DNA of 64,000 nucleotides from Prosopocoilus inquinatus (taxonomy: Eukaryota > Arthropoda > Insecta > Coleoptera > Lucanidae), in the NCBI GenBank assembly GCA_036172665.1, contig CM069870.1, positions 24,774,001-24,838,000 on the forward strand. Reading direction: 5' to 3'. Under the pieces are notes generated by a model, which was given only the letters and a program-made list of their open reading frames with translations, was not told where the DNA came from and did not search any database. Every line of letters begins with the position of its first letter. Position 1 is the first letter of the stretch. The position numbers and the translations under genes were made by a program. Positions 46,450 through 56,911 of the stretch are shown in pieces.

Positions 46450-47060
46450 TTTCAGACCACTTTCAGTTAAATTTTAAGCTCCAGTTAACTTCACAGAAAC
46501 GATCGTTACAATAATTGATTCTGTGGCAAGTAATCGTCGGTTAGTTAATCTAGAATGGCGCTCTAAATCATTTCTTCCGGAAACCGAAATGAAGCTCTAA
46601 ATCTCTTCCGGAGACCAGGACTGAGTTTAGTTAAATCACAATATTTTGACAACAAGAATCCACCCTTACTGTGTCTATCATTACATTTGGATCACCCAGT
46701 AGAGGATCCAAACAAACAGTTTCGTGAAGTCCAACGGTGAAGATGAGGAAATAGTGAAAGTGAAAATTGCGAGATAAAAACGTCAGATTTAACAACGCAC
46801 ATAATTTCACACCAGTTTCAAAAGAGATTGGAATTGCAGTTTAGTATTTTATTAGTATTTTATGTGAGAAGCTCAGCTCTGCCCAGGCTAAGAAGGTCTA
46901 AAAAATAAATTCGGGAGATAAAACGACATTTTGCCAAACCATTGGAGTTGATAGGGTTCGAAAATCTCAGTTTGGGCAGATCTGCGAAAGTCAGACAAAG
47001 GACATCTAATAATCTTTATTTATTTATTTAGAATGTACATACTACAGAAAAACTCCAAAT
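46450..47060. other. no gene seen
   Basis: No exon or complete element. ATTTATTTATTTA repeats occur near 47018. Nothing else was recognised. Confidence 0.3.
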
Positions 47061-47862
47061 GGTATTATATTGATGGATGAAAAGCTGCAATAATTTAACA
47101 AGCTCATTTCAGGCTCATCTGAGGAAATGGAACCTTGACGGGACATCCGTGAGTATCGATGAAAAGCTGCAGCAGTTTAACAAGCTACAAGCTACACCAA
47201 TTTTCAAACTGTCATTAGCTCGCTCTTTTTAATCTAGTAATTTTTTCCGAAGAACTTGAATGGTGTTAAAAGACGAGGTAGAAGAAGAGGCCAAGATTAT
47301 CAAACTTGGAAGACTAAGGTCCACAGATTCTTATTACTTCTTAGCCAGATCCAGCTGGAGTGTCCCAGAAGATGGAACTTCCGCACCTCGAAAGGCAAAA
47401 TTTTTTAATGAAATGTCTTCTCTTGCATATAAGTTCCTCGCAAAGATATTTACGAAGAGAAGGAAGACAGAAAAGAAAAGAAGAAAGGAAAGAAGGAAAG
47501 AAAAAAATAGTACAGTAGCTGCAGTAGTTTGAAAAAGGCAACGCAACAATTTGCAAACTGTCATTAACTTTCTTCTTTTAATTAAAACTTTTCACCAAAA
47601 ATTTGAATCGTGTTAAATGGCTAGGAGGAAGAAGAGATCAAGATTGCCAAACTTGGAAGACTAAAGTATTCAGAGTCTACTCCTTGCTTCTTGAGTAAAG
47701 CCAGTTGGGGTATTCAAGAAGATGGAATTTTCACCTTGGAAGGTCAAGTTTAAAAAAAAAGTTAAAAATCTCTTGCGGGTCAGTTAAATTCTTTGCAATG
47801 ATTTTTTAAATGTGAAAGGAAATGGCATAGTAACAACAGCAGTTTAAAAAAATAATCTACAC

Positions 47863-48283
47863 CAGGCCCGGGCATAAAATACGAGAAGAGCGAGGACATA
47901 GTATCCCCCACTATTCGATAGGAATCAATGAAACATCAATAAGAATGAGACAGCCTGCCAGCCGATCGTACCAATAGAAGTTATAAAACGTGTGGCTCTC
48001 GTGAATACAAACATAAACCAAAATTATGAATTTAAGTACCTGTGTTTTATAAACAGTACAGGTAATGCAGAATGTATTATTTGTGGTAAACTGTTGAGCG
48101 TAAAACTATATAATATTGCTCGTCACTACAACATTTTCCATAAAGAATATTATCTACATAGGTTTTGTATATCGTTGGTTGTTGAAATTGAAGCGACTGA
48201 GCGTCAAGCGGGAACCGGCACTGCCTGTGCGATGGTAGAAGAAGAACATACCCCGACATATTCCCCTCGCATGATTAGGCCTG
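47863..48283 (+). mobile_element. hAT-type element with BED-finger fragment, perfect 8-bp duplication
   Basis: The left end CAGGCCCGGGCAT and the right end on the other strand, CAGGCCTAATCAT, form short terminal repeats. They are flanked by identical 8-bp duplications ATCTACAC (47855-47862 and 48284-48291). The 421-bp body keeps only the N-terminal part of a transposase gene, so this is an internally deleted derivative. It landed in the third unit of the surrounding tandem array. Confidence 0.88.
47992..48220 (+). pseudogene. truncated hAT transposase: BED-type zinc finger
   Basis: The frame contains FINSTGNAECIICGKLLSVK followed by LYNIARHYNIFHKEYY. It has C-x2-C-x13-H-x4-H spacing with the aromatic residues typical of the BED finger at the N-terminus of hAT transposases and of host proteins derived from them. 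The catalytic RNaseH-like and dimerisation parts are missing; the frame runs out into the element's right end and then into the tandem array (to 48402). The finger would bind the element's termini in an active relative. This copy cannot transpose itself. Confidence 0.75.
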
Positions 48284-48419
48284 ATCTACACAACAATCTG
48301 CAAACTGTTATTAACTTTCGTCCTTTTAATCTAAATTTGAAAAACTTGAATGGTGTTAAGAGAAAAGGCGAGAAAGAAAAGATCCAAGATTGGCGAACCT
48401 AGAATATTTTTAAAGTAGG

Positions 48420-48850
48420 TATGTCATTTACTTAAAAAAAAAACATAGTGTCTATTGTACATATTTACAACACATTTTCTGTTTGCGAATAAACTCTTGT
48501 GCAGATCCACAATAAATTCAAATTAAAGAAAAAAAAAACTAACAAAATGTTTTTCATGTAAGAACGACTCGTTTCTGGGGCGCTTAGAAAAGTAAAATGC
48601 GAGTTATATCCCTAAAACAGGTCGTAAGCGAATTTATTTGCCAGACACAAATCGATGAAATCCCATTTGTGCTGGCTTCCAATGAGGGAATTCCCCATTA
48701 CAGACGCCAAGAGCGAGTGACTCACCGGTTATCTGCTAAGTGTATAAAGCATTTTCATTTTCCACGAGTTGGTGGTACTCGTGATCAATACAAAAAAAAG
48801 AAGAAAACCGGTTCGGGGCAAGAATTCGGGAAAGTTAAATAAAATTCTAC
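48420..48850. other. no gene seen
   Basis: Spacer with poly-A runs. The plus frame 48597-48842 has no domain and ends against the palindrome. Confidence 0.3.
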
Positions 48851-49606
48851 GTACAGGTTTAGTTTTATAAATGAGAACTCTCCTTTATTATTTTAATTAT
48901 TAACAAATACAAGAAACTAAAAATAAGGCCTTACACGGCTTTTTATGTAGATTTTATTCATGCTAACAATTCAGCAGTAACCTTTTCTGTGTACAGGGTG
49001 AGCGAAAATATTTTCTTTTTTTAAATGGAACATTTTTTTTAAATATTTTGACATATTTGAATTATCTGAATTATTCTGAATCCAAATATATATATACATA
49101 TTGTGTAATTGGATCATTCGTTTTTGTGTTATCCGTAAAAAAATTATAGGAGTTTTAAGGTAATCGAAAACAAAAACAAATTAGATTCTTGTTAAAATAT
49201 CAATAAATGACATTTCTGCTTGTTGTTTAATAGATTTTTCCTAATAAACATCAACCAGAAACGGTATTTAACAGGAATCTAATTTGTTTTTGTTTTCGAT
49301 TACCTCAAAACTCTTATAATTTTTTCACGGATAACGCAAAAACGAATGATCCAATTACACAATATGCATATATATTTGGATTCAGAATAATTCAGAGAAT
49401 TCAAATATGTCAAAATATACAGGATATTCCATTTAAAAATAAAAATATTTTCGATCGCCCTGTATACAGAAAAGGCTACTGCTAAACTGTTAGCATGAAT
49501 AAAATCTACATAAAAAGCCGTGTAAGGCCTTATTTTTAATTTCTTGCATTCGTTAATAATTAAAATAATAAAGGGGAGTTCTCATTTATAAAACTAACCC
49601 TGTACA
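48851..49606. mobile_element. 756-bp near-perfect palindrome with internal TGTACAGGGTG ends
   Basis: Arms of about 345 bp mirror each other around a spacer of about 65 nt (49200-49265). Outer ends are GTACAGGTTTAGTTTTATAA and its mirror TTATAAAACTAACCCTGTAC. Within each arm, about 145 bp in, lies a second terminus (TGTACAGGGTGAGCGAAAAT at about 48993; mirror ATTTTCGATCGCCCTGTATA). So an element with foldback ends and its flanking sequence are both mirrored. The arms are very similar, including an AAAACAAAAACAAATTAGAT block. Confidence 0.9.
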
Positions 49607-49609
49607 TAA

Positions 49610-50400
49610 TTCTGAATTTAAGATTAGAAGATTAGGCTTAACTATCTTGTATACCTACAGAAGAGGAATGCAACGCTTATTTTATTTTCATCAAACAGGT
49701 TGATGCAATATGAAAAGTTTTTTTTTTTTATATTTTGCACCCCATCTAGAGGCTTTGTTTTAGAAGCTAGAGAAGAACTTCAAATACAAAAGTTGTAGGG
49801 CTTTATACCTATTATCTTTTAGAGTTACCAAAAGAAACAAAAGCGCATTGCAAATTGGAGAAAAAAATACAATTTTTGTTCTTTTTAAATGGAACATCCT
49901 GTACATCGTTTGCTCAGATGAAAGATCTTTTTTTTCTGATTTCAAAAATATATATGTTGATATTTTAAAGAGTTGTTTGTGAGAACTTTGAGGTTAGAAT
50001 GTCAATAAACCAATATTTAAAATATTAAGGCGGCCTGGAACTTTGTTTTTTATTATTAATTCATTGTGTAGCTCGTTATATTGATATTGGCTATCATTCT
50101 AAATTTGACAAATTTAATTTAATGTCATTGTAACATACACATTGACAAATTGTGACAAGTTCAAGTTACGATTGACCAAGCGGTGTTGTTAATTATGTAA
50201 ATTTGGGCGTTAATGCACCTGGCGATTAAAAGAAAGTATTGCAACATTGCCTAACCCGGAGTAACATTAAAATCCGAAACAAAACTACATTCGTTGTCAA
50301 AATTTAGTTACATAATAGTTACACACATACCACATTCTCACTAGATTTTAACGACACACTGCGATTACAAGCAAATATAGAATGGCTTATACTATTTGAT
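49610..50400. other. no gene; one foldback-type end
   Basis: AAATGGAACATCCTGTACAT at 49887-49906 matches the end style of the foldback elements (compare AAATGGAATATCC near 49427), without a partner. The rest is AT-rich spacer. Confidence 0.35.
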
Positions 50401-50419
50401 TACATTTACATCGAGTGTA

Positions 50420-50900
50420 AGGTTTCGAAATTTGGAGGTTGTAGTAAACATCGTGTGCAGTGAGGGTTGTTATCAGTGTTGCCACTATAGGGAAAAGGTC
50501 GTTAAATTTAGGCATAATTTCAAAGCAAAGGGGGAAGGGGAAAATTGCAAAATTTCATTAAATTCGACAGAATTTCTTAACATTGGTCTTGAAATTTGGA
50601 GGTTATAATGAATGTCATGAGTATTGACAGTTATAATTAGTGTTGGCAATATAGGGAAAAAGTCGTTAAATTTTAAAGCAAAGGGAGAAGGGGAAAAAAT
50701 TGCAAAAATTCATTAAAGTCGAAGGAATTTTTTAACATTGATCTTGAAATTTGGAGGTTACAATGAAGGTTATGTGTATTTGGAGATATAATCAGTGTTG
50801 CCAATATAGGAAAAATGTCGTTAAATCTAGGGATAATTTTAGAGTAAACGGAGAAAGGGAAAAAAAATTGCAAATAGGGAATCTAGGGAATTTTTAACTT
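50420..50900 (+). repeat. tandem repeat, three units of about 160 bp
   Basis: GAAATTTGGAGGTT occurs at 50427, 50591 and 50746 (intervals 164 and 155). Each unit continues with GTGTTGSCANTATAGGRAAA, GTCGTTAAAT and a GGGGAAAAATTGCAAA-like block. The units are diverged by small indels and are non-coding. Confidence 0.75.
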
Positions 50901-51790
50901 CTTGGTTGAAATTTTTCGAAAGAAATGAAGCACTTTTTGTTTTGGAGTTTTCGTTTTTTACTGTTGGGAATTATGTCAAGCCAAACCGCCAAATGTTGGC
51001 AAAGTTCGTTCTTTTTAATTACTGCAAAGTGCGAAGTTTTTAATTGCAAAAAAAATTTATAAAATTTTTATACGTTAGATTATTTTTTTAGTAAAATATG
51101 TATTTATAAAGTAAGTTCCCTATAGGTGTTAAAAACGGTTTTGTTTTTAATTTTTTTAGTGATTTATTGCAATCGTGTTCTCTCCTGTTCGAATTTCCCT
51201 GTTTAGTTTAGGGAATTCTAGGGGAATACTCAACTACCTCGAAAACATGTTTATGGTTGGCAACACTGATTATAGCAGGAATGTGACGATTTGGCAGCTC
51301 CAATAGTGTCTGCACTTGACAGGTCGAAAATCAATTTACAATACAAAATCAGAATGAGGCATCCGCAAGAGTACATTTAATTTTCTCTGGTTTAATTCGT
51401 TCCTGTCACTGTCCGTACGACTTTTGATGTCAGTGTGACAGGGTTTTATTGTCAAGTATAAAGTAGTAGTAGAAGTAAAGTTACCTTTTTGTTACATGTT
51501 ACTGATTTTCAGGCGACTAACTCATGACGTCACATGTAATTTAACGGTAACCTTTTGAGCTTACTGTGCTCTGAAGTGGTCAAAAAGTCAAAAATATTAG
51601 AGGTTAGAGTGCTAATACAAAGGACAATTACAGTTACAAGTAACAGTCTCGAGTACAGTTACTTTGGGCCCTATTATTGCTTATTACTATCAACAATAAC
51701 GTACCTACTCGGCAAAGATAACGTTCAAAATTTAAATGGAATGCTGAATAATGCGCATGCGCAAAAGAAAGGTAACTTTTCGTGTAACTA
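50900..51790. other. no gene seen
   Basis: AT-rich spacer. The plus frame 51555-51860 has no domain and runs into a MITE. Confidence 0.3.
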
Positions 51791-51793
51791 TTT

Positions 51794-51938
51794 AGGTCTG
51801 TTCGTTTGTCACACGTTTGCTACACTAGTGTACACTCGGACTATTTGTCTCTCGTTCTAACCTCATACATTAATACGAGATGAAAATACTTTGCATACAA
51901 ACTAGTGTGCAGCAAACGTGTGACTAACGAACAGACCT
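51794..51938. mobile_element. 145-bp MITE with AGGTCTGTTCGTT ends
   Basis: The left end AGGTCTGTTCGTTTGTCACA is mirrored at the right by TGTGACTAACGAACAGACCT; CGTTTGCTACACTAGTGT is mirrored by ACTAGTGTGCAGCAAACG. Arms are about 40 bp. No coding content. Confidence 0.8.
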
Positions 51939-51939
51939 T

Positions 51940-52580
51940 TTATTTTCACGGACAGTTATCATTTTATGTCACACTTGTGACGTTGACGTAACTTTTCAGT
52001 AACTCTTCACTAACTTGAGTAAGGTCGCTTGAAATCGCCTATTGGCTGTTTGAAAAATATGACTTCGGAATTCATAAAAGTCACATTTACATGATCAAAA
52101 AAAATTGACACATTTCGCGCTCTTAATTTTTTTGGTGTACCCGATTTTTCTGCTATCAACTGGGATAAGTATTTGATATATCTAGCATTCATGTTTACAC
52201 AAATTTGGTAAATCAGGATTTTATTGAGGTTATGTTTACTGTCAAACCCTAACGGAAAAGTTTGAAACGTCAAACTTAAGAAACTGGAAGTTCACGGGAC
52301 GCAACTATTCTTTATGTCCAAACTCTATCTGGCAAAGCTTGGGCACACTTATTTTTTGAGCGAAAATAAACAGAGGGCATTTTTTGTTGAAAATGTAAAA
52401 TAAACACATATCATTAATATTAATTTTTTTCTGAAATGTCAAAATTACCGGTGACAGTTTTTGATAATGCACTCAACCCAAAAAACATTTAAGTCAGATT
52501 TACTTTGTAGGCTTTTATTCTCCGTGACCGTACAATTACGGCTCTTGAAAACTGACAATTGACATAAATGCTAAAAAAGT
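51940..52580. other. no gene seen
   Basis: No recognisable element. The minus frames 52010-52273 and 52489-52728 lack domains. Confidence 0.3.
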
Positions 52581-52589
52581 CGAAGTTTT

Positions 52590-53430
52590 GTAATGTGTAA
52601 ATCAAACTATCATCTATCATTTTGGTGAATAATGTCGTGAAATTTGATGAACTTATAGGTTGCGTTAAGTCAATGATCAAACTGCACGAAATCGTCAAGT
52701 TAACGGTCAGACCAAACCATCTGACCAATCAACGATTCGAAAACGTGATCACGTGGTTTAGTCTGATCACTTGAACCGTTCATTTACCGCAACCATAGTG
52801 TAGCAGAATTCAAAGTAGTTTGAGTAACGTTTAGAAACTTCAGATTTGGGCTTACAGTAGGTGCTTTCTTTCGCTCACTAAATCGTGATCTAAACGTGTT
52901 TTGATTCAAAAACAGACATTCTTTTCTTTAAATCTCTCTATTTTTAAAACTTGTTTGCGTTGAATTATGGTTATTTACAAATGAACTATCAATCAAAAAT
53001 TCAAGTCAGGTGTTTTGTTGCAACAACTGCGAAATTCTGGTACAATCTATTCGAAACATGATTCAAACTTTTAAGCGAAAGAACGCACCAAATGTGTAAA
53101 TCAAACCTTCATCTATCATTTCGATGTCAGTGTCAAATTTGACAAAATTCATAGCAGGATTAAAGTGATTCGAGTGACGTTTAGAAACTCAGATTTAAGG
53201 TGCTTTCTTTCGCTCACAAAATCGTGATCCAAACGTGTTTTGATTCAAAAACAAACATTCTTTTATTTGAATGTCTTCATTTTCAAAACTTGTTTGGATT
53301 GAATTATGGTTGTTTACAAATGAACTGTCAATCAAAAATTCAAGTCAGGTGTTTTGTTGCAACAACTGCGAAATTCAGGTTGAAACTATTTGAAACACGA
53401 TTCAAATTTTTAAGCGAAAGAAAGCACCTA
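52590..53430 (+). repeat. 350-bp direct duplication
   Basis: The sequence from GAGTAACGTTTAGAAACT (52822) is repeated from GAGTGACGTTTAGAAACT (53172), interval 350 bp, with long nearly identical stretches such as CAAGTCAGGTGTTTTGTTGC. The 5' part of the unit (TGTGTAAATCAAACYWTCAT) occurs at 52597 and 53094. The left copy is longer because it holds an inserted element at 52658-52794. Confidence 0.85.
52658..52794. mobile_element. 137-bp MITE with GGTTGCG ends, with an empty-site comparison
   Basis: Ends GGTTGCGTTAAGTCAATGAT and, mirrored, GGTTGCGGTAAATGAACGGT. The flanking ATA at 52655-52657 and 52795-52797 may be the target duplication. The paired repeat unit near 53143-53155 reads straight through (ATTCATAGCAGG), which shows the site before insertion. 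Confidence 0.7.
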
Positions 53431-53439
53431 GTTTGTACC

Positions 53440-54190
53440 GCCGAAACATTGCATATTTTGTCAAAGTGTACCGGTTTTTAAAGATCGCAGCTGTACATTC
53501 TGATAGAAGTAAAATTATTATTGACAAATTAGGTAGATTTCACTTTTGTAGAGTAATAATAAACGCACGTTGCATCAGTTGAGGGGGGTCCGTTAGGACC
53601 TATACGATTGTGACTTCTGATCACCTTGCAAGCAAGATAAAATGCAACGCAATTTTACAGAACGCCTCTTATCTTCGACCAATCGAAAGCCGCTAAATGT
53701 TTATTAATAGACCGTGAGCCGGTGTCTTAAAACAAAAGATATTGTACAAGGTCGTGGTCTCAGACTATAAAACTTTGTTTTGTTAATTATATTTACCATG
53801 CCGACCGGCCGTTCATTGGCGATGGCGACGCCGCAACGTTTTCATTCATTCTGTATGTCGACGGCACCAAATTGCAAATTAATTAACCGCGTTGAATGAC
53901 AACAAAACAATCGTTTATTGATAATAATAAATTTATTGGTAGATGTCGTTTGCGATAAGGTATTTTTCTAAACCGAACGTGAATGGGAATCGGTTGTAAA
54001 TGGGTATTAAAAAGAAGAAGAAGAAAAAGACATATAGACACGTGGCGCGAGCATATTTTTAAAAAGGCTCTTAAGCTTAATAATATTTCATTGAGCTTTT
54101 GCGTTATTTCGAAAACGTGGGTTGAGTGGGCGGGCCGGTCGTTCGGCGGGGGGGTGTTTTCGTAAAATGTAGATGTGCTTGTAAGGAGCT
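53440..54190. other. first-intron sequence of the minus-strand gene, no exon seen
   Basis: If the donor at 54192-54193 is used, this stretch begins the first intron. The reading frame continues past the donor to 53883, but this extension is not expected to be translated. No further exon was recognised. Confidence 0.35.
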
Positions 54191-54193
54191 TAC

Positions 54194-54401
54194 CGAGATC
54201 TGGAATAGAACTGGAGGGTTCTTCGTGACCTCTCTCGGATTTGATTTCTTTGGCTTTCGGTGGCGGGGGCGGTGGAGGAGGTCTCATTGTGGCGGATGAG
54301 CCGGGAGGTGACGAAGTGGATGATGAGACGATGGCTCCTGAAGGAATCCGGAATTCCTTTGAGGAAATTTCAGTCTTAAAAACAATAGTCGCGGATTGCA
54401 T
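54194..54401 (-). CDS. first coding exon of an unidentified protein
   Basis: A minus-strand frame starts at the first ATG (54401, context GAGCTATGC) and gives 69 codons plus one base before a donor, CTCG|GTAAGC. The peptide starts MQSATIVFKTEISSKEF, has a Ser/Pro-rich linker, an eight-proline run at residues 41-48 followed by KAKE, then an acidic and basic stretch ending SSSIPDLG. IKSE at residues 53-56 fits a sumoylation-type motif (psi-K-x-E). This disordered, Pro/Ser-rich composition is common at the N-termini of transcription factors and signalling scaffolds, but I do not recognise the gene. It is the most gene-like sequence in the window: coding-like composition, donor, and a TATA-bearing GC-rich promoter upstream. 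Later exons must lie to the left. Confidence 0.6.
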
Positions 54402-54870
54402 AGCTCTAGCCACTGTGATTTGATTGATGTATTGATGCACAACAAAGTTTATTGCACTTGGTATTATTATTAGAGTAGTACACTGAGCGACGAACAGTCA
54501 GCACAGAAAGTAAGAGTAATAGTACTAGTAGTAGTAGTCATGGTGTTTAGTGGCGATTAGGATGACTGGCATCACGGGATGCGTTCGCGGGCCGAATGAA
54601 AGTGAAATTGAATGCAGTTGTATGAAGGGGTGCGCGCTTGCGCTGCACCCTGGTCGTCCCACTGTCTGTCTGGCACATGCACTCCCCCGTGGGGTAACTG
54701 TCGCGGGATCGTGGCGTGCTTCTAGCACTGTAGCGCTCTACCGCGAGTGTGAGTTTGCCGTTGCGCCGCGCCGTTCTCGCTTGGCCTTGTCCTTGAAAGC
54801 GGATTCTGAACCCAGGGCAGCGCGGGCAGCTTATCGATTTCAGAACGTTCGCTCGCGCCGCGTTTATAGC
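54402..54870 (-). promoter_or_regulatory. promoter and 5' UTR region of the minus-strand gene
   Basis: The block is GC- and CpG-rich, unlike the surroundings. A minus-strand TATAAA lies at 54863-54868, placing a start site near 54835-54840, about 435 bp upstream of the ATG. An ATT/ACTAGTAGTAG microsatellite-like stretch lies at about 54515-54537. The plus-strand frame 54550-54942 is explained by the high GC content. The start site is inferred only from the TATA position. Confidence 0.45.
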
Positions 54871-54959
54871 ACTGTGTTTTCACACCGAAATCGGACGCAT
54901 ACACCACAAATTATCCGTCGGCTGCCGATTGCGGCTCGCTGACATACTAAATTCATCTG

Positions 54960-55450
54960 CCCGCCTCTAATTATTCTCCCAAACAAAAACGCCTTGGCTC
55001 GTTCATATAAACACTTTCTCCTCTAAAATCTACACAAATTACCTACTCCCGACAGGTACTCTCTTCTATCCAGCTACCTCATTAAATCAAGCACGATTAT
55101 CTTCTAGGCCTAGGCGAACGCCCTCCCGTTACTGAAGCAAACCAAAACCGATTTTCCTTCTTTCCGATCTTTAATTTAATTATTAACACGAGAGTAATGA
55201 ACTCGGAAGATAAGCAAGATGTTGATGCAATAGAGAATAAAAAGTCGTCAATAAATCCCACCGCTGCCACCAAAAAATATAAACAGGGCCGGAGGAAGGG
55301 TAGTAGTGTCCGACCGAAACCGATTTTTTCGCCGAAATCGAAACCGAATTTCGGTCATTGTCTCAGTTTCAGCCGAAACCGAAACTTATGCAAAGTAGTT
55401 TAAAGGTAGTGACACCAAAGTCTAGATTAATAGTTTGGTTTATTAATAAC
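54960..55450. other. spacer with a hAT-like terminus
   Basis: CAGGGCCGGAGGAAGG at about 55286 resembles a hAT terminus and is followed by repeated CCGAAACCGA words to about 55385. No partner end was found. The remainder is spacer; the plus frame 55197-55403 is not recognised. Confidence 0.3.
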
Positions 55451-55457
55451 TGAAATC

Positions 55458-55600
55458 AGGGCCCCCGCGAGGCCAAAAGCCGCCCGCGTGCCAATCCATA
55501 TTTTGGCGCCCTCTGACAGATAAGTTGAGGCAAACAAAAACGGTCAATTATCAAAATTATTAAAAATTAAAAGAATTGGAAGAAACAAAAATATTTAAAC
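55458..55600. mobile_element. possible hAT-like end
   Basis: CAGGGCCCCCGCGAGGCCAA starts at about 55458 in hAT style. GCCGCAAGCCCCC at 56845-56857, just right of the inserted element, could be part of the same older element. No duplication was proven. Confidence 0.3.
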
Positions 55601-55735
55601 ATTTTCCTTTACATTTTTTAAACATTCTCCTTCACTTCTTCTAAACATTCTCCTTCACTTTTTTTAAACATTCTCCTTCGCTTTTTTAAAGCATTCTCCT
55701 TCACTTTTATTTAAACATTTTCCTTCATTTTTTCA
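55595..55735 (+). repeat. 24-25 bp minisatellite, about six copies
   Basis: The unit is close to TTTAAACATTCTCCTTCACT followed by a few T. It repeats about six times, with the outer copies most diverged. It ends just before the hAT target duplication at 55738. Confidence 0.8.
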
Positions 55736-55745
55736 AGTTCCTAGC

Positions 55746-56835
55746 TAGGGGTGCGCGATATCCTGTTTTCGATACAGGATATCGATAACTAAAAAATATC
55801 GATGTTTATCGATATATCGATATTATGGATATTTATGGATATTTATCGATATATCGATATTTATCGATTTTACCGATATTTATCGATATTATCGGCATTA
55901 TATTATCGATATTTATCGACATATCGATATTTATCCATATATCGATAATATCTATAATTATCGATAATATCGAACAAGTCGGACAAGTGCATTTTCACAC
56001 ACTTTGTTACGAGGTACTTTCGCTAGCAATGTATTTTTTAAATTTTAAACTTTTCCGATTATTTTTTTACGTTTTTCAGAAATATTATTTCATAACTTTT
56101 CTTGAAATCATGAAATCGCGTATCCATCAGAATCAGAATTCATTGTTTTCCCTAATCATAACAATAAAAATTAAAAGCAAGATATTGTTAGCAAAAAAGA
56201 ATAGCCTTTGTGCCAATATTAGTGTGAAAAATGGGGCACGCGAATAAGTGTCGAATTCACGAAAGTTTAAAAAAGAAACTCTAGTTTCATTTTGATATTT
56301 ATAAACTTTGACTAGACTAAAAAAAAATTGAAATATTTTAAAATTTTCTTTTATCGGGACCGTGAGTCTTGATCACTTGCCATATATGAAATTGAATTTT
56401 AATAATATTCATATTCCAGTAGATTTAGTGCGAATTGGACGAATTAATTTGAACGTCACAGACTACAATATCGACGGCACCCGATATAATTAGTAATTTA
56501 CTTTCTTTAAATGGTTTTGATCTTGGAAAATAAACTTTCCAAAATTTAGTAATTATGACGTGCATAAATTGTCCAATAACAGTTTTAGTAAAAACTGAAA
56601 TAGGTAATAAAATGTGATTGCTTATTAACATTTTCAGGAAAATTACTTTATCGATAATATCGATACCACCGATAATGTCGATATGGCGGGACCATACCAT
56701 AATATCGATAAATCCGATATATATCGATATTATCAACGTTATCGATATTATCGATAATATCGATATATCGATACCTTAAATGGAAATATCGTTATTCGAT
56801 AAATATCGATATATCGATAAATTCTCGCAGACCTA
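55746..56835. mobile_element. hAT-type element with TATCGATA-rich ends, perfect 8-bp duplication
   Basis: The left end TAGGGGTGCGCGA and the right end on the other strand, TAGGTCTGCGAGA, match at 10 of 13 positions. They are flanked by identical 8-bp duplications TTCCTAGC (55738-55745 and 56836-56843). Both ends are packed with TATCGATA and ATATCGATATT words (about 55765-55975 and 56648-56818). The middle (about 55980-56640) is ordinary AT-rich DNA without a transposase. Frames of 140 and 103 codons inside come from the repeats and are not genes. Confidence 0.88.
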
Positions 56836-56911
56836 TTCCTAGCTGCCGCAAGCCCCCAAAAACGAAGGGAAGCGCTTTCTTCACATCTGACCGAGAAGAC
56901 CTCTGTTAATA

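Larger units (their letters stand above)
47070..48420 (+). repeat. tandem array of about 320-346 bp units
   Basis: Units carry CAAACTGTYATTARCTYKCKYC at 47207, 47553 and 48299, each followed by TTGAATSGTGTTAA and, in two units, ACTTGGAAGACTAA. The first interval is 346 bp. The second is 746 bp, but falls to 317 bp once the 421-bp hAT insertion and its 8-bp duplication are removed. Frames such as 47260-47532 are produced by the repeat. Confidence 0.7.

Noticed and set aside
47260..47532. 90-codon frame with Lys/Arg-rich end.
   Set aside because: It lies in a tandem array and the frame is not kept in the other units; the basic tail is a GAAAG-type simple repeat.
54550..54942. 130-codon plus frame at the promoter.
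   Set aside because: It runs antisense over a CpG-rich promoter and 5' UTR; composition explains it and no domain is present.
55595..55735. Regular 24-bp repeats that could be mistaken for a CRISPR-like array.
   Set aside because: Units are contiguous with no unique spacers, in eukaryotic DNA; it is a minisatellite.
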